From NCBI GenBank assembly GCA_023150945.1, contig JAKLJX010000011.1, positions 165,836 through 229,835 on the forward strand: a stretch of 64,000 nt of DNA. Reading direction: 5' to 3'. This DNA comes from a bacterium (GTDB lineage: Bacteria; Zhuqueibacterota; Zhuqueibacteria; Zhuqueibacterales; Zhuqueibacteraceae). Positions 1 to 7,523 of the stretch are shown piece by piece. The position numbers were made by a program, and so were the translations under genes. The notes beneath the pieces were generated by a model, which had not been told where the DNA came from, searched no databases, and worked only from the letters and a program-made list of their open reading frames with translations. The number at the start of each line of letters is the position of its first letter. The stretch's first letter is position 1.

Positions 1-1
1 G

Positions 2-436
2 GTGGGTGATCGCCTCACCGCTTTTCCGGCGGCGCAACTCACCGTCTTGCACTCCGGCGTGACGGCGGATGCCGTGCCAACGCTCAACGACGCCTCGGTC
101 GTGCTCAAGGTCTTGTTCGGCGAGGTGACGCTGCTTTTTACCGGGGATGCGGAGAGCTGGAGTGAAAGCCGGCTGCTGGCGCACGCGCCGGCGCTTGCCA
201 GTGATTTGCTGAAGGTGGGACATCACGGCAGCCGCACTTCCAGCACACCGCCATTTTTGGACGCGGTTGTTCCCCGCTGGGCGGTGATCTCAGCAGGCCG
301 GCGCAATTCCTTCGGCCATCCGGATTCATCGATCCTGGCGCGCTTTGATTCGCTCGGCATTCCGCTGTTGCGCACCGATCTTTCCGGCGCGATCGTGTTC
401 GAGAGCGACGGCCGCACGCTGTGGCGCGTGCGCTGA
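2..436 (+). CDS. comEC: ComEC/Rec2 C-terminal metallo-beta-lactamase domain (5' truncated by window edge)
   Basis: This is the last 144 codons of a competence protein ComEC/Rec2-type DNA-uptake channel; the start lies outside the window. Visible landmarks of its C-terminal metallo-beta-lactamase-like domain are FTGDAE, the VGHHGS histidine motif and the late FGHPD segment, in the usual order and spacing. In the family this domain follows the membrane competence domain and is thought to act on the incoming or non-transported DNA strand. The gene ends in TGA at 434-436 and is followed by more than 600 bp without a convincing long gene. Whether the N-terminal OB and membrane domains are intact cannot be seen. 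Confidence 0.85.
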   Translation: MGDRLTAFPAAQLTVLHSGVTADAVPTLNDASVVLKVLFGEVTLLFTGDAESWSESRLLAHAPALASDLLKVGHHGSRTSSTPPFLDAVVPRWAVISAGRRNSFGHPDSSILARFDSLGIPLLRTDLSGAIVFESDGRTLWRVR

Positions 437-521
437 GGCGCCGCTCCTGGCAAGCACAAGTGCTGGCGATGGCAGCTTCTTGCGCCTTTCCTTTGCGTGA
501 AGAGTCGTTGTTCAAAAAGAA

Positions 522-551
522 AACGCCGCCCGGCAAGAGTCGCGCGGCGTT
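522..551. terminator. GC hairpin downstream of comEC
   Basis: A perfect 8-bp stem (AACGCCGC / GCGGCGTT) encloses a 14-nt loop. It lies 86 nt after the comEC stop. The A-rich run is on the 5' side, so as an intrinsic terminator it would work best for minus-strand transcripts, where a T-rich run follows the stem. Two other hairpins in the first 4 kb (950-979 and 3790-3819) have the same A-run-first arrangement. Confidence 0.45.
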
Positions 552-639
552 CCGTCACAGTGAATGGAAGGTCATCACTCTTTTGATTTTATAGAGCCGG
601 CGCGGGCTTTTTCGGTTTGACCATCCGTGTTCACCACGT

Positions 640-860
640 GGCCCCGGATGTATCATATGACAATAATATATTATTAATCAACTTAAAGATTCATCCGAGG
701 ACGGTTCTTTTGAGATGTTTCACGAGCATATTTGTCTTTTATGTTGAAATAAGATCACTTATAAAATTTTGATAATCTAATTACTAAATACAATATATGT
801 AATAAGATTTTGTGTAAAAAGTTGTTGACAAATTTGAAAAATTCTCTTACAATCGCGCGC
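640..860. other. AT-rich intergenic island with perfect palindrome
   Basis: This stretch is strikingly AT-rich compared with the high-GC surroundings and holds no credible long reading frame. It includes a 14-bp perfect palindrome, AATAATATATTATT, at 662-675. It ends in a strong sigma70-like promoter (826-853). I see no DnaA-box cluster that would support an origin. It is probably the upstream regulatory region of the SNase-like/HsdS-like/HsdM-like cassette, possibly acquired with it. Confidence 0.6.
826..853 (+). promoter_or_regulatory. Sigma70-like promoter upstream of the HsdM-like cassette
   Basis: A consensus -35 hexamer TTGACA (826-831) is followed, after 16 bp, by TACAAT (848-853), a 5/6 match to TATAAT. 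It sits at the edge of the AT-rich island, so transcription would start near 860, about 230 nt before the first recognisable gene at 1091. Confidence 0.6.
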
Positions 861-883
861 CAATGGGAGGGCAACTTCTCTTG

Positions 884-970
884 ATGATCAAACCACCCGC
901 GCGCCAACGGCAGGATTCCCTTCCCGGTCTCAGCAAGCCAAGAAAGAAAACGCCGTGTTCATCGCCATGA
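884..970 (+). CDS. Possible 28-codon leader peptide
   Basis: A short frame starts at ATG 884 (alternative in-frame ATG at 863). A GGGAGG-type Shine-Dalgarno lies in 865-872. Its TGA stop (968-970) falls inside the hairpin at 950-979. The predicted peptide begins MIKPPARQRQ, is basic and resembles nothing I know. The promoter, ribosome site, short frame ending in a hairpin and downstream genes look like a leader/attenuator layout. Coding is unproven and the region could equally be an untranslated leader or small RNA. Confidence 0.25.
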   Translation: MIKPPARQRQDSLPGLSKPRKKTPCSSP

Positions 971-979
971 ACACGGCGT
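950..979 (-). terminator. Perfect 13-bp hairpin, terminator-like on the minus strand
   Basis: ACGCCGTGTTCAT (950-962) and ATGAACACGGCGT (967-979) form a perfect 13-bp stem around a CGCC tetraloop. The run AAGAAAGAAA directly upstream becomes a T-rich tail on the minus strand, so the intrinsic terminator reads best on that strand. No minus-strand gene feeding it is apparent. On the plus strand it lies in the leader of the cassette starting at 1091. Confidence 0.5.
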
Positions 980-1090
980 GGACTCAATCAAGCCGGCAAA
1001 AGCCAGCTCGAAAGGTCGGCAGGCGAAGATAGCTGATTTTGCCGGAAAATCCAACCAGCAATCGTGGCCCAGCCACAGAAAGGCAAGATC

Positions 1091-1369
1091 ATGCGAATGG
1101 AAGATTGGATCGAGGGACCTGTGCTGCGCATCATCGATGGCGACACCTTCGAGATGCAAGTCACGCTCGCGGGCGCGGGGAATGATTATCCCTACCATCC
1201 CATTGAAGTGATTCGCCTGGAACAAAGCGCGCCACCGCCGGGCACCGCAGCCGGCGAGCAAGCCAAGCAACAGCTAGAAGCACACCTGGCCGGCAGGACC
1301 GTGCGCTGCTACGTGAGAGCGCGCGCGCAGGAAGGCCACCTGTACTGCGACGTCACCGTGCGCGAGTGA
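1091..1369 (+). CDS. Small SNase (thermonuclease)-like protein, degenerate
   Basis: A 92-residue protein carrying the start of a staphylococcal-nuclease fold: VLRIIDGDTFEMQV matches the family's IDGDT metal-binding strand, followed by a segment resembling the RLxxxxxP strand (VIRLEQSAPPPG) and a helix plus strand region. The usual D-x-P-E segment and second catalytic Arg/Glu region are not obvious, and the protein is shorter than a full SNase domain, so it may lack nuclease activity. Start 1091 was chosen because AAAGG lies about 8 nt upstream; an upstream in-frame start at 1064 is possible. It is followed by the HsdS-like and HsdM-like genes in the same direction. Confidence 0.55.
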   Translation: MRMEDWIEGPVLRIIDGDTFEMQVTLAGAGNDYPYHPIEVIRLEQSAPPPGTAAGEQAKQQLEAHLAGRTVRCYVRARAQEGHLYCDVTVRE

Positions 1370-1381
1370 ATGATAACGAAC

Positions 1382-1402
1382 GCCCGGGCTGCGGGCCCGG
1401 GC
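1382..1402 (+). other. GC-only intercistronic hairpin
   Basis: Two copies of the self-complementary octamer GCCCGGGC surround a TGCGG loop, 13 nt after the SNase-like stop and 29 nt before the HsdS-like start. There is no U-tract, so it is more likely a processing or translational element, or a weak attenuator, than a full terminator. Confidence 0.4.
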
Positions 1403-1431
1403 CTCCTCACCTCAAACCGCGGGAATCATTC

Positions 1432-2034
1432 ATGTCTGCCTACTCTCATTATCCCCTGGAAGCGATCGCGGCGGTCTTCGTCGGGCTGGCGCGGCACGGC
1501 AATGTTTTGGGCTCGCAAAAGTACGGCCTGCAAGTGAGTCTGATCGGCATGAAAGCCATCGGCGAATCGGGTGTGGATTGGGAGGCCATTGAAACAGTGA
1601 ATCTCGCGCCCGAGGCAGACGTGGCCTCGTCGCAAGTTGCCGCCGGCGACGTGGTGCTCACCTGTCGCGGCACGGCGGTGCGCGTGGCGCTGCTGCCCGA
1701 GCGCGCCACGGGCATGCTCATCGATTCCAATCTCATCGCCGTCCGCTGTGGCCCGCAAATGCAACCCGAATTGCTTGCCGCCTTCTTCCGCTATCCCGCC
1801 GGCCGTGAAATCCTGGAGCGCGCCTCGCAATCAACCACGCGCCAGAAGAACCTGACCCTCAAAGCCGTGCGCCGCATCATGCTGCCGGTGCCGCCGCTGC
1901 CCAAGCAGGAACAGATGGTGGCGCTGCTCCGCGCCGCCGACCGGCAACACAATCTGGCCCTGGCCGCCGCCGCGCAACGGCTGGCGCTGGCGCAGAATCT
2001 GGTGGTGCACACGCTGCTGGAAAACGGAGAGTGA
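1432..2034 (+). CDS. Type I restriction-modification specificity (HsdS-like) protein with a single recognition domain
   Basis: A 200-residue protein with one target-recognition domain followed by one conserved helix. Typical S-subunit features near the end are STTRQKNLTLKAVRRIMLPVPPLPKQEQ (about residues 142-169), which matches the conserved 'qknl...ipLPPLxeQ' linker into the coiled-coil spacer. Full HsdS proteins carry two such domains in about 400 residues, so this is a half subunit that would need to dimerise, as known for truncated S proteins. ATG 1432 was preferred over an upstream GTG at 1366 because the similarity begins there. The HsdM-like gene starts 1 nt after its stop, which implies translational coupling. 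Confidence 0.75.
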   Translation: MSAYSHYPLEAIAAVFVGLARHGNVLGSQKYGLQVSLIGMKAIGESGVDWEAIETVNLAPEADVASSQVAAGDVVLTCRGTAVRVALLPERATGMLIDSNLIAVRCGPQMQPELLAAFFRYPAGREILERASQSTTRQKNLTLKAVRRIMLPVPPLPKQEQMVALLRAADRQHNLALAAAAQRLALAQNLVVHTLLENGE

Positions 2035-2035
2035 C

Positions 2036-3778
2036 ATGGACCGGGAACCTTTGACGCTCGAAGGACTGAGCGCGCATTTCGAAGAAGCGCTCGAACTCGT
2101 CAGCGCAGTCACCGACCCGCTGCCGGTGCGTAATCATTTCTTCGCACTCATTCTACTGAAGCGTCTCCACGATCAGTTTCAAGAACGCTGTACTGCGCTG
2201 ATTGAACGCGAGCGCCGCCACGGCAGCTCGGAAGCCGAAGCCGCCGCCATCGCGGAAGATCCCGACGAGCATCCCATCTTCCTGCCGCGGGAGGCGCGCT
2301 GGCCGGCGTTGCTCAGCGCACCCGAGCGCAGCCTGCCGGCGCTGGCGCACGCCTGCTCCCTGCTCGCCGCCGGCAATCCCGGCGCGCTGGCCGGCGTGCT
2401 CGACCGCCTCTCATTCGAAACACTTGGCGCCGAATTGGGGCCGGCAGCGGCCAACGAGCTGTGGTACCGTCTGTTGCAGCATTTCAGCGGCATCAGCCTC
2501 GCGGATCAAGATCTTTTGACCGGCGAAGTCTTTGGCTTGGCGGTCGACAATCTTCTGGAAGCTTTCCTCCACCGTGCCGGCCGCAAAGCCGGCGATTTTG
2601 CCAGCCCGCGCACGGTCATGCGTCTGCTCGCGGAGCTGTTGCAGCCGGCGGACGGCATGCGCATCGCTGATCCGGTGTGCGGCGCCGCGCGCAGCCTGCT
2701 GGCTTGTCGCGCGTATGTGGCGCGCGCCGGCGGCCGGCCGCAAAATCTCTCCCTGCACGGCGAAGAGCTTGATCCGGAAACCTGGGTGCTCGGCCGCTTG
2801 AATTTGCTGCTGCACGGGGTCACGGATTTTCAACTCGAGCTTGGCGATGCCATCAGCCATCCCTTGCTCGCCGCTGAGGGCAGCCTGCTGACCTGCGATC
2901 GTCTCATCGCCCATCCGCCGTTTTCAATTGCCAACTGGCAACGCTCCGTGGCGCTCAATGATCCCTGGCAGCGGTTTCGGGCGGGCGTGCCTACGGAGAA
3001 ACGCGGCGACCTTGCCCTGGTGCAGCACGCGCTGGCCAGCCTCACGCCCTCCGGCCGCGCTGCGATCATGGTGGCGCATGGCGTGCTCTTTCGCACCGGC
3101 CCCGAGCAGGATATTCGCCGGGCGTTGTTGCAGCCGGACTGCGATGCCATCGAAGCCGTCATCGGCTTGCCGCGTGGCTTGGGCTATGGTGCCAGCCTGG
3201 CTTTTGCCATTCTTCTGCTGCGGCGCCACAAACCCGAATCCCGCCGCGGCAAAGTGTTGTTCCTCGACGCGACTGCTCACCTCGAGCCGGAAAGTCTGGA
3301 GGAGGGATTGCAGGAGGCCGATATCTTGAAAATTGTAGCCGCATACCGTGCCGGCGGTGAGGCCGCCACCCTGCCAGCCGCGCTCGAGGAGCTCATCGCC
3401 GAATGGCAGGCACAATTGGAGATTGCCTACCACGCCGCCCGCGGCCGCTGGCCAGCGGAGAGCAGCGCTCGGGAAAAAATTGCTGCGCACTTTCACCTGC
3501 GCCGCCAAGTTCTGCAACAGGCCGCCGAACGCGCCCGCGCCTGGCTGGCGCGCAATCCCACCCTCGCCGGATTCGCGGCCACCGCCACGCTGGCGGACAT
3601 CGAAAACCTGCAGCACTGCAATCTCAATTTCACCCGCTACGTCGGCGGCCGGCGTTATCAGCCCGCCTTCGATTTGACGGCCGAATGGCAGGATTTGCAT
3701 GAGCTGGAAGCGCAACGCAACGAGGCGGAAAACGAAATGGACCGCTTGCTGGCAGAGTGGGGACCGGGCAGGGAGTGA
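2036..3778 (+). CDS. HsdM-like N6-adenine methyltransferase with altered catalytic motifs
   Basis: A 580-residue protein with the HsdM architecture: an N-terminal helical domain (about 1-165), then a class I methyltransferase fold, then a helical tail. Motif I reads DPVCGAARSLL (from residue 212) instead of the usual DPxCGxGG, losing conserved glycines. The motif IV position reads AHPPF (residues 292-296) instead of NPPF/NPPY, so the Asn that contacts the target base is His. The GEELDPETW segment and LNLLLHG helix are conserved. No HsdR is found in the window. It may be a non-catalytic DNA-binding M subunit or a diverged enzyme; methylation should not be assumed. Confidence 0.75.
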   Translation: MDREPLTLEGLSAHFEEALELVSAVTDPLPVRNHFFALILLKRLHDQFQERCTALIERERRHGSSEAEAAAIAEDPDEHPIFLPREARWPALLSAPERSLPALAHACSLLAAGNPGALAGVLDRLSFETLGAELGPAAANELWYRLLQHFSGISLADQDLLTGEVFGLAVDNLLEAFLHRAGRKAGDFASPRTVMRLLAELLQPADGMRIADPVCGAARSLLACRAYVARAGGRPQNLSLHGEELDPETWVLGRLNLLLHGVTDFQLELGDAISHPLLAAEGSLLTCDRLIAHPPFSIANWQRSVALNDPWQRFRAGVPTEKRGDLALVQHALASLTPSGRAAIMVAHGVLFRTGPEQDIRRALLQPDCDAIEAVIGLPRGLGYGASLAFAILLLRRHKPESRRGKVLFLDATAHLEPESLEEGLQEADILKIVAAYRAGGEAATLPAALEELIAEWQAQLEIAYHAARGRWPAESSAREKIAAHFHLRRQVLQQAAERARAWLARNPTLAGFAATATLADIENLQHCNLNFTRYVGGRRYQPAFDLTAEWQDLHELEAQRNEAENEMDRLLAEWGPGRE

Positions 3779-3789
3779 GGTAAAAGAAA

Positions 3790-3819
3790 AAGCCGCACGG
3801 GCATTTCGCCCGGCGGCTT
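3790..3819. terminator. Terminator between convergent hsdM-like and pspA genes
   Basis: A 12-bp stem with a single bulge (AAGCCGC plus CGGGC pairing with GCCCG plus GCGGCTT) encloses the loop ATTTC. It lies 11 nt after the hsdM-like stop. On the minus strand the stem is followed by a T-rich run (complement of 3782-3791), so it is a good intrinsic terminator for the pspA transcript and may also end the plus-strand cassette. Confidence 0.65.
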
Positions 3820-3934
3820 GGCAGTTCGCGCGGCGGCGCAAGCGAGGCCGCCACAGGGTTTGTTCGGCAGAAAGAACGCAAACAGAGGATCGCAACACCC
3901 GCCATGCGCCGATTCAGCAAGGTGCCGCGCGGCC

Positions 3935-4648
3935 TCAGCCGGCGGTGATTCCCATTTTCTTTTTCAACTCGGCCAGCGAATCCGCCGCTTTGGCCGCCGC
4001 CGGCGTGGCCAGCGCCTTGTCGATCTTTTCATCCAGGCTGGTGCTGCCCGCAACCACTTCGCCGTACGCCTCGGCCAGCGTTTCTTCCTCGGTGACTTTG
4101 TCCTTCATCCGTTCCAACATGTGGAGCGTGCTGGACGCATCGACATTGGCGAGCTGCTGGTTGATCTTGCGCATCGAGGTGGCGGTGCGCGCCCGCGCCT
4201 TCAAGGTAACCAGCTCATTCTCATAGCGGGTGATGGTCTGTTTGAGTTTTTCGACCTTCACCTGCAGTTGATCGGCCATCTTCTGTTGCGCTTGATAATC
4301 GGTCATCAACGAGCCGGCGCGTTGCGCGGCTTCTTCCTTTTTGGTGAGCGCTTCGGTGGCAAGTTGGTCGGCTTGCGTGGCATCCAACTCGCCGCCCTGG
4401 CCGCGCTGCAGCAGCAGCATGGCCTTGCGCTCGTAGTCGGCCGCCTGACGTTGTTGATCTTCGGCGTCTTTTTTCATGCGGATCGCCAGCGCTTTCACCT
4501 GCGCCAGGCTGGTCATCGAGGCCTGCAAATCGTTCTTCAAATCGCGAATGCCCTGCTCGGTGAGTTTGATCGGATCTTCGAGTTTGTCGATCGCGGCATG
4601 GGCTTCCGATTGCGCGATCTTGAAAAAACGTTGAAAAATGCTTGGCAT
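3935..4648 (-). CDS. pspA: PspA/IM30 family membrane-remodelling protein
   Basis: A 237-residue, almost wholly helical and charged protein beginning MPSIFQRFFKIAQSEAHAAI. This is typical of PspA/IM30 (ESCRT-III-like) proteins: a short amphipathic N-terminal helix, the DPIKLTEQGIRDL segment that follows it in the family, and long coiled-coil helices. These proteins bind stressed inner membranes and stabilise them. Start 4648 is preferred because GGAGG lies just upstream; the frame stays open to 4879 but the extension is unlike PspA. It is the last gene of a minus-strand cluster with YbjN-like, J-domain, spermidine-synthase, DUF350 and DUF4178 genes, resembling the neighbourhood of E. coli YjfJ rather than the classical pspABC operon. 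Confidence 0.9.
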   Translation of the reverse strand: MPSIFQRFFKIAQSEAHAAIDKLEDPIKLTEQGIRDLKNDLQASMTSLAQVKALAIRMKKDAEDQQRQAADYERKAMLLLQRGQGGELDATQADQLATEALTKKEEAAQRAGSLMTDYQAQQKMADQLQVKVEKLKQTITRYENELVTLKARARTATSMRKINQQLANVDASSTLHMLERMKDKVTEEETLAEAYGEVVAGSTSLDEKIDKALATPAAAKAADSLAELKKKMGITAG

Positions 4649-4721
4649 GGTAAATCCTCCAGTCAGTATGAATGGCAATAATCCTGGCTCGGCCGGAACC
4701 GGCCCGGCCGGGGCGAGCGTG

Positions 4722-5117
4722 CTACTTCTGGGCAAATGCCAGCAACTCACTGGCATGTTCCGCCATCGCGAGTGAGAGCGCGCGGATCGAGGCTTCCAGC
4801 TCGTTGCGGTCGAGATTTTCCAATTCGAGCGTGTCGCGGAAGAAAACGTTCTTCCCCTGATCGTCCAGCGCAAAGGCACCGTGCACCAGGGTGTTGTTCA
4901 TTTGCAGCAGCCGTTTGAAAAGATCGCCCGGTTGTTTCGGCACCGGCATGATCAATTGCTCCAAAATCACCAATGGCGGCTCGCAATCCACCACCAGGTT
5001 TTTGATGCCCTCCGCTTCATCTTCCACCACCACCAGCTCTTTCGCGCGATCCTCTTTGACGATCTCCAAATCGAGATCCAGCAAATAGCCCTTGATCAAA
5101 TCCAAATGCGATGACAT
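4722..5117 (-). CDS. YbjN-like / type III secretion chaperone-fold small protein
   Basis: A 131-residue acidic cytoplasmic protein without membrane segments. Its alternating strand-helix pattern (LDLDLEIVKED, VVDCEPPLVILEQLIMPVP, VHGAFALDDQGKNVFFRDTLELENL) is characteristic of the YbjN/CesT-like chaperone fold. It sits 73 nt upstream of pspA on the same strand, and YbjN-type proteins recur beside PspA paralogues. It may act as an accessory or chaperone to PspA, which is inferred from context. Assignment is by pattern, so moderately sure. Confidence 0.65.
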   Translation of the reverse strand: MSSHLDLIKGYLLDLDLEIVKEDRAKELVVVEDEAEGIKNLVVDCEPPLVILEQLIMPVPKQPGDLFKRLLQMNNTLVHGAFALDDQGKNVFFRDTLELENLDRNELEASIRALSLAMAEHASELLAFAQK

Positions 5118-5177
5118 GAAAACCTCCTCGGTTGAAATGTTGTCCGGCCGGCGGCTCCGGCGCCGCCGGGCTGCGGC

Positions 5178-5528
5178 TCATTTTGACAGCCGTTTTTCAA
5201 GCTCTTCATAAGCGCGATTCAAACCCTTGGTCAGCTCAGTGGCGAGCTGGCGTTTCTCGGGGTCGCGGGAATGCAAATCCGGATGATATTTGCGCAGTAG
5301 TTTTTTCCAGGCCTGCCGCACCGTGGCCAAGTCCGCGCCGTAGGGAACTTCCAAATTGGCGTAATAGCGTGCCAGCTCCGGATCCTGATCGCCGCGGGAT
5401 GATGCCGATCCTGCTGTCCGGTCGCCGCCGGCAAAATCGCGCCACTGCTCGTGCGGCGCGGATTGCGTGCCGGCATGGCTGTTCCAATGGGCGCGCACCA
5501 GGCGCGCAATGCGTGCGAGAAGTTGCAT
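5178..5528 (-). CDS. J-domain (DnaJ-like) protein
   Basis: A 116-residue protein whose C-terminal half is a J domain: YYANLEVPYGADLATVRQAWKK, then the diagnostic HPD in LLRKYHPDLHSRDPEK, then the last helix TKGLNRAYEELEKRL. HPD is the element that stimulates DnaK ATPase. The N-terminal 50 residues are low-complexity and unlike a DnaJ G/F or zinc region, so this is a type III (J-only) co-chaperone. It lies 12 nt downstream of the spermidine-synthase gene and 60 nt upstream of the YbjN-like gene, so probably delivers DnaK to a client of the PspA cluster. Confidence 0.85.
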   Translation of the reverse strand: MQLLARIARLVRAHWNSHAGTQSAPHEQWRDFAGGDRTAGSASSRGDQDPELARYYANLEVPYGADLATVRQAWKKLLRKYHPDLHSRDPEKRQLATELTKGLNRAYEELEKRLSK

Positions 5529-5540
5529 GAATGGCCGATT

Positions 5541-7148
5541 TCAGTAAATGTCCCAGTCACCCTGACGATAATAATGATAAACCGTCAAGTCAAGCTCGTT
5601 TGTCACGGCCACCGCGTCGAGCTGATCCAGCACGCCCTTGCCGAAATGCAGCATGTGCACCATGGCCGCGCGATTGAGAAACTTGGTGGGCACTGCCGCG
5701 AAGTCAGCAGCCAGCAGCGCTGTCTGCAATGCCGCTTCATTGGCCGGTGCCGCTTTCAGGCCCAGCACCCAACCCCATTCGCCCATCGTGGGAATGTGAT
5801 TGTGATACGCGACCGCGGTCAGGCCGGCGGCGCGCATGGTCTTGAGAATCGAAAGAAAGGCCAGCTTGGAGAAAAACGGGCTGGTGGCCTGGGTCACCAT
5901 TCTCCCGCCCACCGCCAGATGCCGCGCCGCCAGCGCGTAGAACTCGCGCGTGTAAAGCCGGGCAAGCTCGATCGTCTTGGGATCCGGCAAGTCGATGATG
6001 ATGACGTCATAGATACGGCTGTCGTCCTGCAGAAAACGATACGCATCCTGAGGCACGAGCTGCACGCGGCCGTCCTGCAGCGCGCCCTGATTGAGCTTGA
6101 GAAAAAGCGGATGGCTGGCTGCCAGCGCGGTAATGGCCGGGTCGATGTCCACCAGCGTCACCTGCTGCACGCTGCGGTGTTTCAATACCTCGCGCAGCGC
6201 CAGGCCATCGCCGCCGCCGAGAATCAACACCCGCGCCGCCGGTCCCACGCTCATCGCCGGGTGCACCAGCGGCTCGTGATATTTCTCCTCATCGTAGCTG
6301 CTGAATTGCTCATTGCCGTCGAGATAGAGCCAGAAGTGGTCGCGCCATTGCGTGAGCACGATTTTTTGATAGGGCGTCTGCTCTTGATAGATGATGCGGT
6401 CGCGATATTTCGCTTGTTCGCCGAACAGCACGATGGGCTGCGCGCCGAGGGCCAGGCCGGCGAGCAGAACCGGCACGGCTGCAAAAGCGAACATCAGCCG
6501 CCGGCGAAAGTGCAGCAGCTTGCGATTGCTCCAAAACAGCATGGCGGCTACCGCAAAGTTCACCGCACCGACGGCAATCGGCGTGTACGTGAGTCCCCAA
6601 TAAGGCAATGCCACGAACGCAAACAGCAAGCCGCCCAGCAGCGCGCCGTAGTAGTCCTTCTCCAGCACCGCGCTGAGATTGACGCGCAACTCTTCGAAGA
6701 AATCATTGAGGCGCGCCACCAGCGGAATCTCCAGCCCGATGAGCACGCCGATGGCAGCCGACATGAGATAGATGAACAGCCCGACTTCCGTGATATAAGC
6801 CGACAGCAGATAAGCGAGCAGCGCGCTGACCGCGCACAACACCGACAGGGCCAGTTCCACCACCAGAAACGCCTCCAGCAGCCGGTGATGGATGTGCTTG
6901 CTCAGGCGGCTGCCCAGTCCCATCGCGAACAGCATGAGCGATATCGTCAGCGCCCATTGCCGCACCGAGTTCCCCAGCAGATAGCTCGCCAGGGTGGACA
7001 TGGCATATTCCGCCACGATGCCCGCCAGGCCGGTGGCGAAGATGCAGGCCTTCAACAGCAGGCTGCGGCGCCGGCGGCCGTCTTTGGATTCGGGTGATGA
7101 AGCGCGTTGCGCCGTTTCAGATGCAACGGCGGGGCGGGAGAGGCTCAT
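5541..7148 (-). CDS. Membrane-fused spermidine synthase-like protein
   Basis: A 535-residue protein with an N-terminal hydrophobic part (about residues 30-245) containing roughly seven membrane helices, fused to a cytosolic spermidine-synthase fold. The latter shows YLDGNEQFSSYDEEKYHEPLVHP, the SAM-type loop VLILGGGDGLALREVL, VTLVDIDP and DVIIIDLPDP. Family members transfer aminopropyl groups, but the exact substrate of the membrane-fused type is not certain. Polyamine-related genes also accompany the E. coli YjfJ/YjfL genes (YjfC), which supports a functional link with PspA. AAGG precedes the ATG and a good promoter is at 7226-7254. A SpeD gene lies elsewhere in the window (44438). Confidence 0.85.
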   Translation of the reverse strand: MSLSRPAVASETAQRASSPESKDGRRRRSLLLKACIFATGLAGIVAEYAMSTLASYLLGNSVRQWALTISLMLFAMGLGSRLSKHIHHRLLEAFLVVELALSVLCAVSALLAYLLSAYITEVGLFIYLMSAAIGVLIGLEIPLVARLNDFFEELRVNLSAVLEKDYYGALLGGLLFAFVALPYWGLTYTPIAVGAVNFAVAAMLFWSNRKLLHFRRRLMFAFAAVPVLLAGLALGAQPIVLFGEQAKYRDRIIYQEQTPYQKIVLTQWRDHFWLYLDGNEQFSSYDEEKYHEPLVHPAMSVGPAARVLILGGGDGLALREVLKHRSVQQVTLVDIDPAITALAASHPLFLKLNQGALQDGRVQLVPQDAYRFLQDDSRIYDVIIIDLPDPKTIELARLYTREFYALAARHLAVGGRMVTQATSPFFSKLAFLSILKTMRAAGLTAVAYHNHIPTMGEWGWVLGLKAAPANEAALQTALLAADFAAVPTKFLNRAAMVHMLHFGKGVLDQLDAVAVTNELDLTVYHYYRQGDWDIY

Positions 7149-7225
7149 AATGCCTTAGTAGTGCCTTAGTCAAATTTGTGCAAAAAAAGCAAAGATTCTT
7201 TCAAGGAGTGCCATTTTGATCTGTG

Positions 7226-7254
7226 TTTATAAGGGTTTCGTAACACTTTTTCAA
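7226..7254 (-). promoter_or_regulatory. Sigma70-like promoter for the speE-like/dnaJ-like/ybjN-like/pspA genes
   Basis: On the minus strand TTGAAA (7254-7249) and TATAAA (7231-7226) are separated by 17 bp, about 78 nt upstream of the ATG at 7148. It would allow the four distal genes to be transcribed separately from the DUF350 part of the cluster. Confidence 0.55.
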
Positions 7255-7282
7255 ATCTCCAACTTTTGAGATTCTTGCTAAA

Positions 7283-7420
7283 AGAATTCACGCAAAGACG
7301 AAGAGCCGCAAAGGCCCGCAAAGGTTTTTCAATCATTTGTTCTCTTCATGAAAGTCTGAAGTCAAGATTTTCTTTGCGTATCTTTGCGTCTTTGCGTGCG
7401 CTGTTGTTTTTCTTTTTTGG
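7283..7420. repeat. Dispersed CTTTGCG-rich intergenic repeat, copy 1
   Basis: This non-coding stretch holds inverted clusters of CGCAAAG (5' side, from 7289) and CTTTGCGT (3' side, three copies in 7370-7400), followed by a T-rich tract. A related copy with the order TTTCTTTGCG, CTTTGCGGCTCTGCGTGC and a T-rich tract lies at 25337-25460. Similar CTTTGCG repeats are common in intergenic regions of FCB-type genomes. It interrupts the DUF350 to speE-like interval. Confidence 0.6.
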
Positions 7421-7453
7421 TTGCGGCTCGTCCGCGTTGTGGCAGTGCCGTGC

Positions 7454-7523
7454 GAAAATGTTTCAACCTCGGCTGAGCCGGGTTTTCCGAAACTTTGAGC
7501 ACCGTGGAAACTCTGAGGATTTT
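7454..7523. repeat. Dispersed 70-bp repeat, copy 1 (inverse of 63685-63756)
   Basis: The sequence is centred on CAACCTCGGCTGAGCCGGG, flanked by GAAACTTTGAGC and CCGTGGAAA. It aligns along about 70 bp with the reverse complement of 63685-63756, sharing the GGCTGAGCC palindrome, the GAAACTT block and the CGTGGAA block. It has no coding potential. It is probably a genome-wide intergenic repeat able to form a small hairpin. Confidence 0.6.

Noticed and set aside
640..860. Replication origin
   Set aside because: It is AT-rich, but no DnaA-box cluster or origin-linked genes (dnaA, dnaN, gidA) are present.
1432..3778. A complete type I restriction-modification system
   Set aside because: No HsdR helicase/nuclease is found; S is half length and M has altered catalytic motifs.
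5451..7097. A 548-codon open frame on the plus strand opposite the spermidine-synthase gene
   Set aside because: It is antisense to a gene with clear family motifs, is rich in His, Gln and Arg and has no ribosome site; high GC keeps the opposite strand open.
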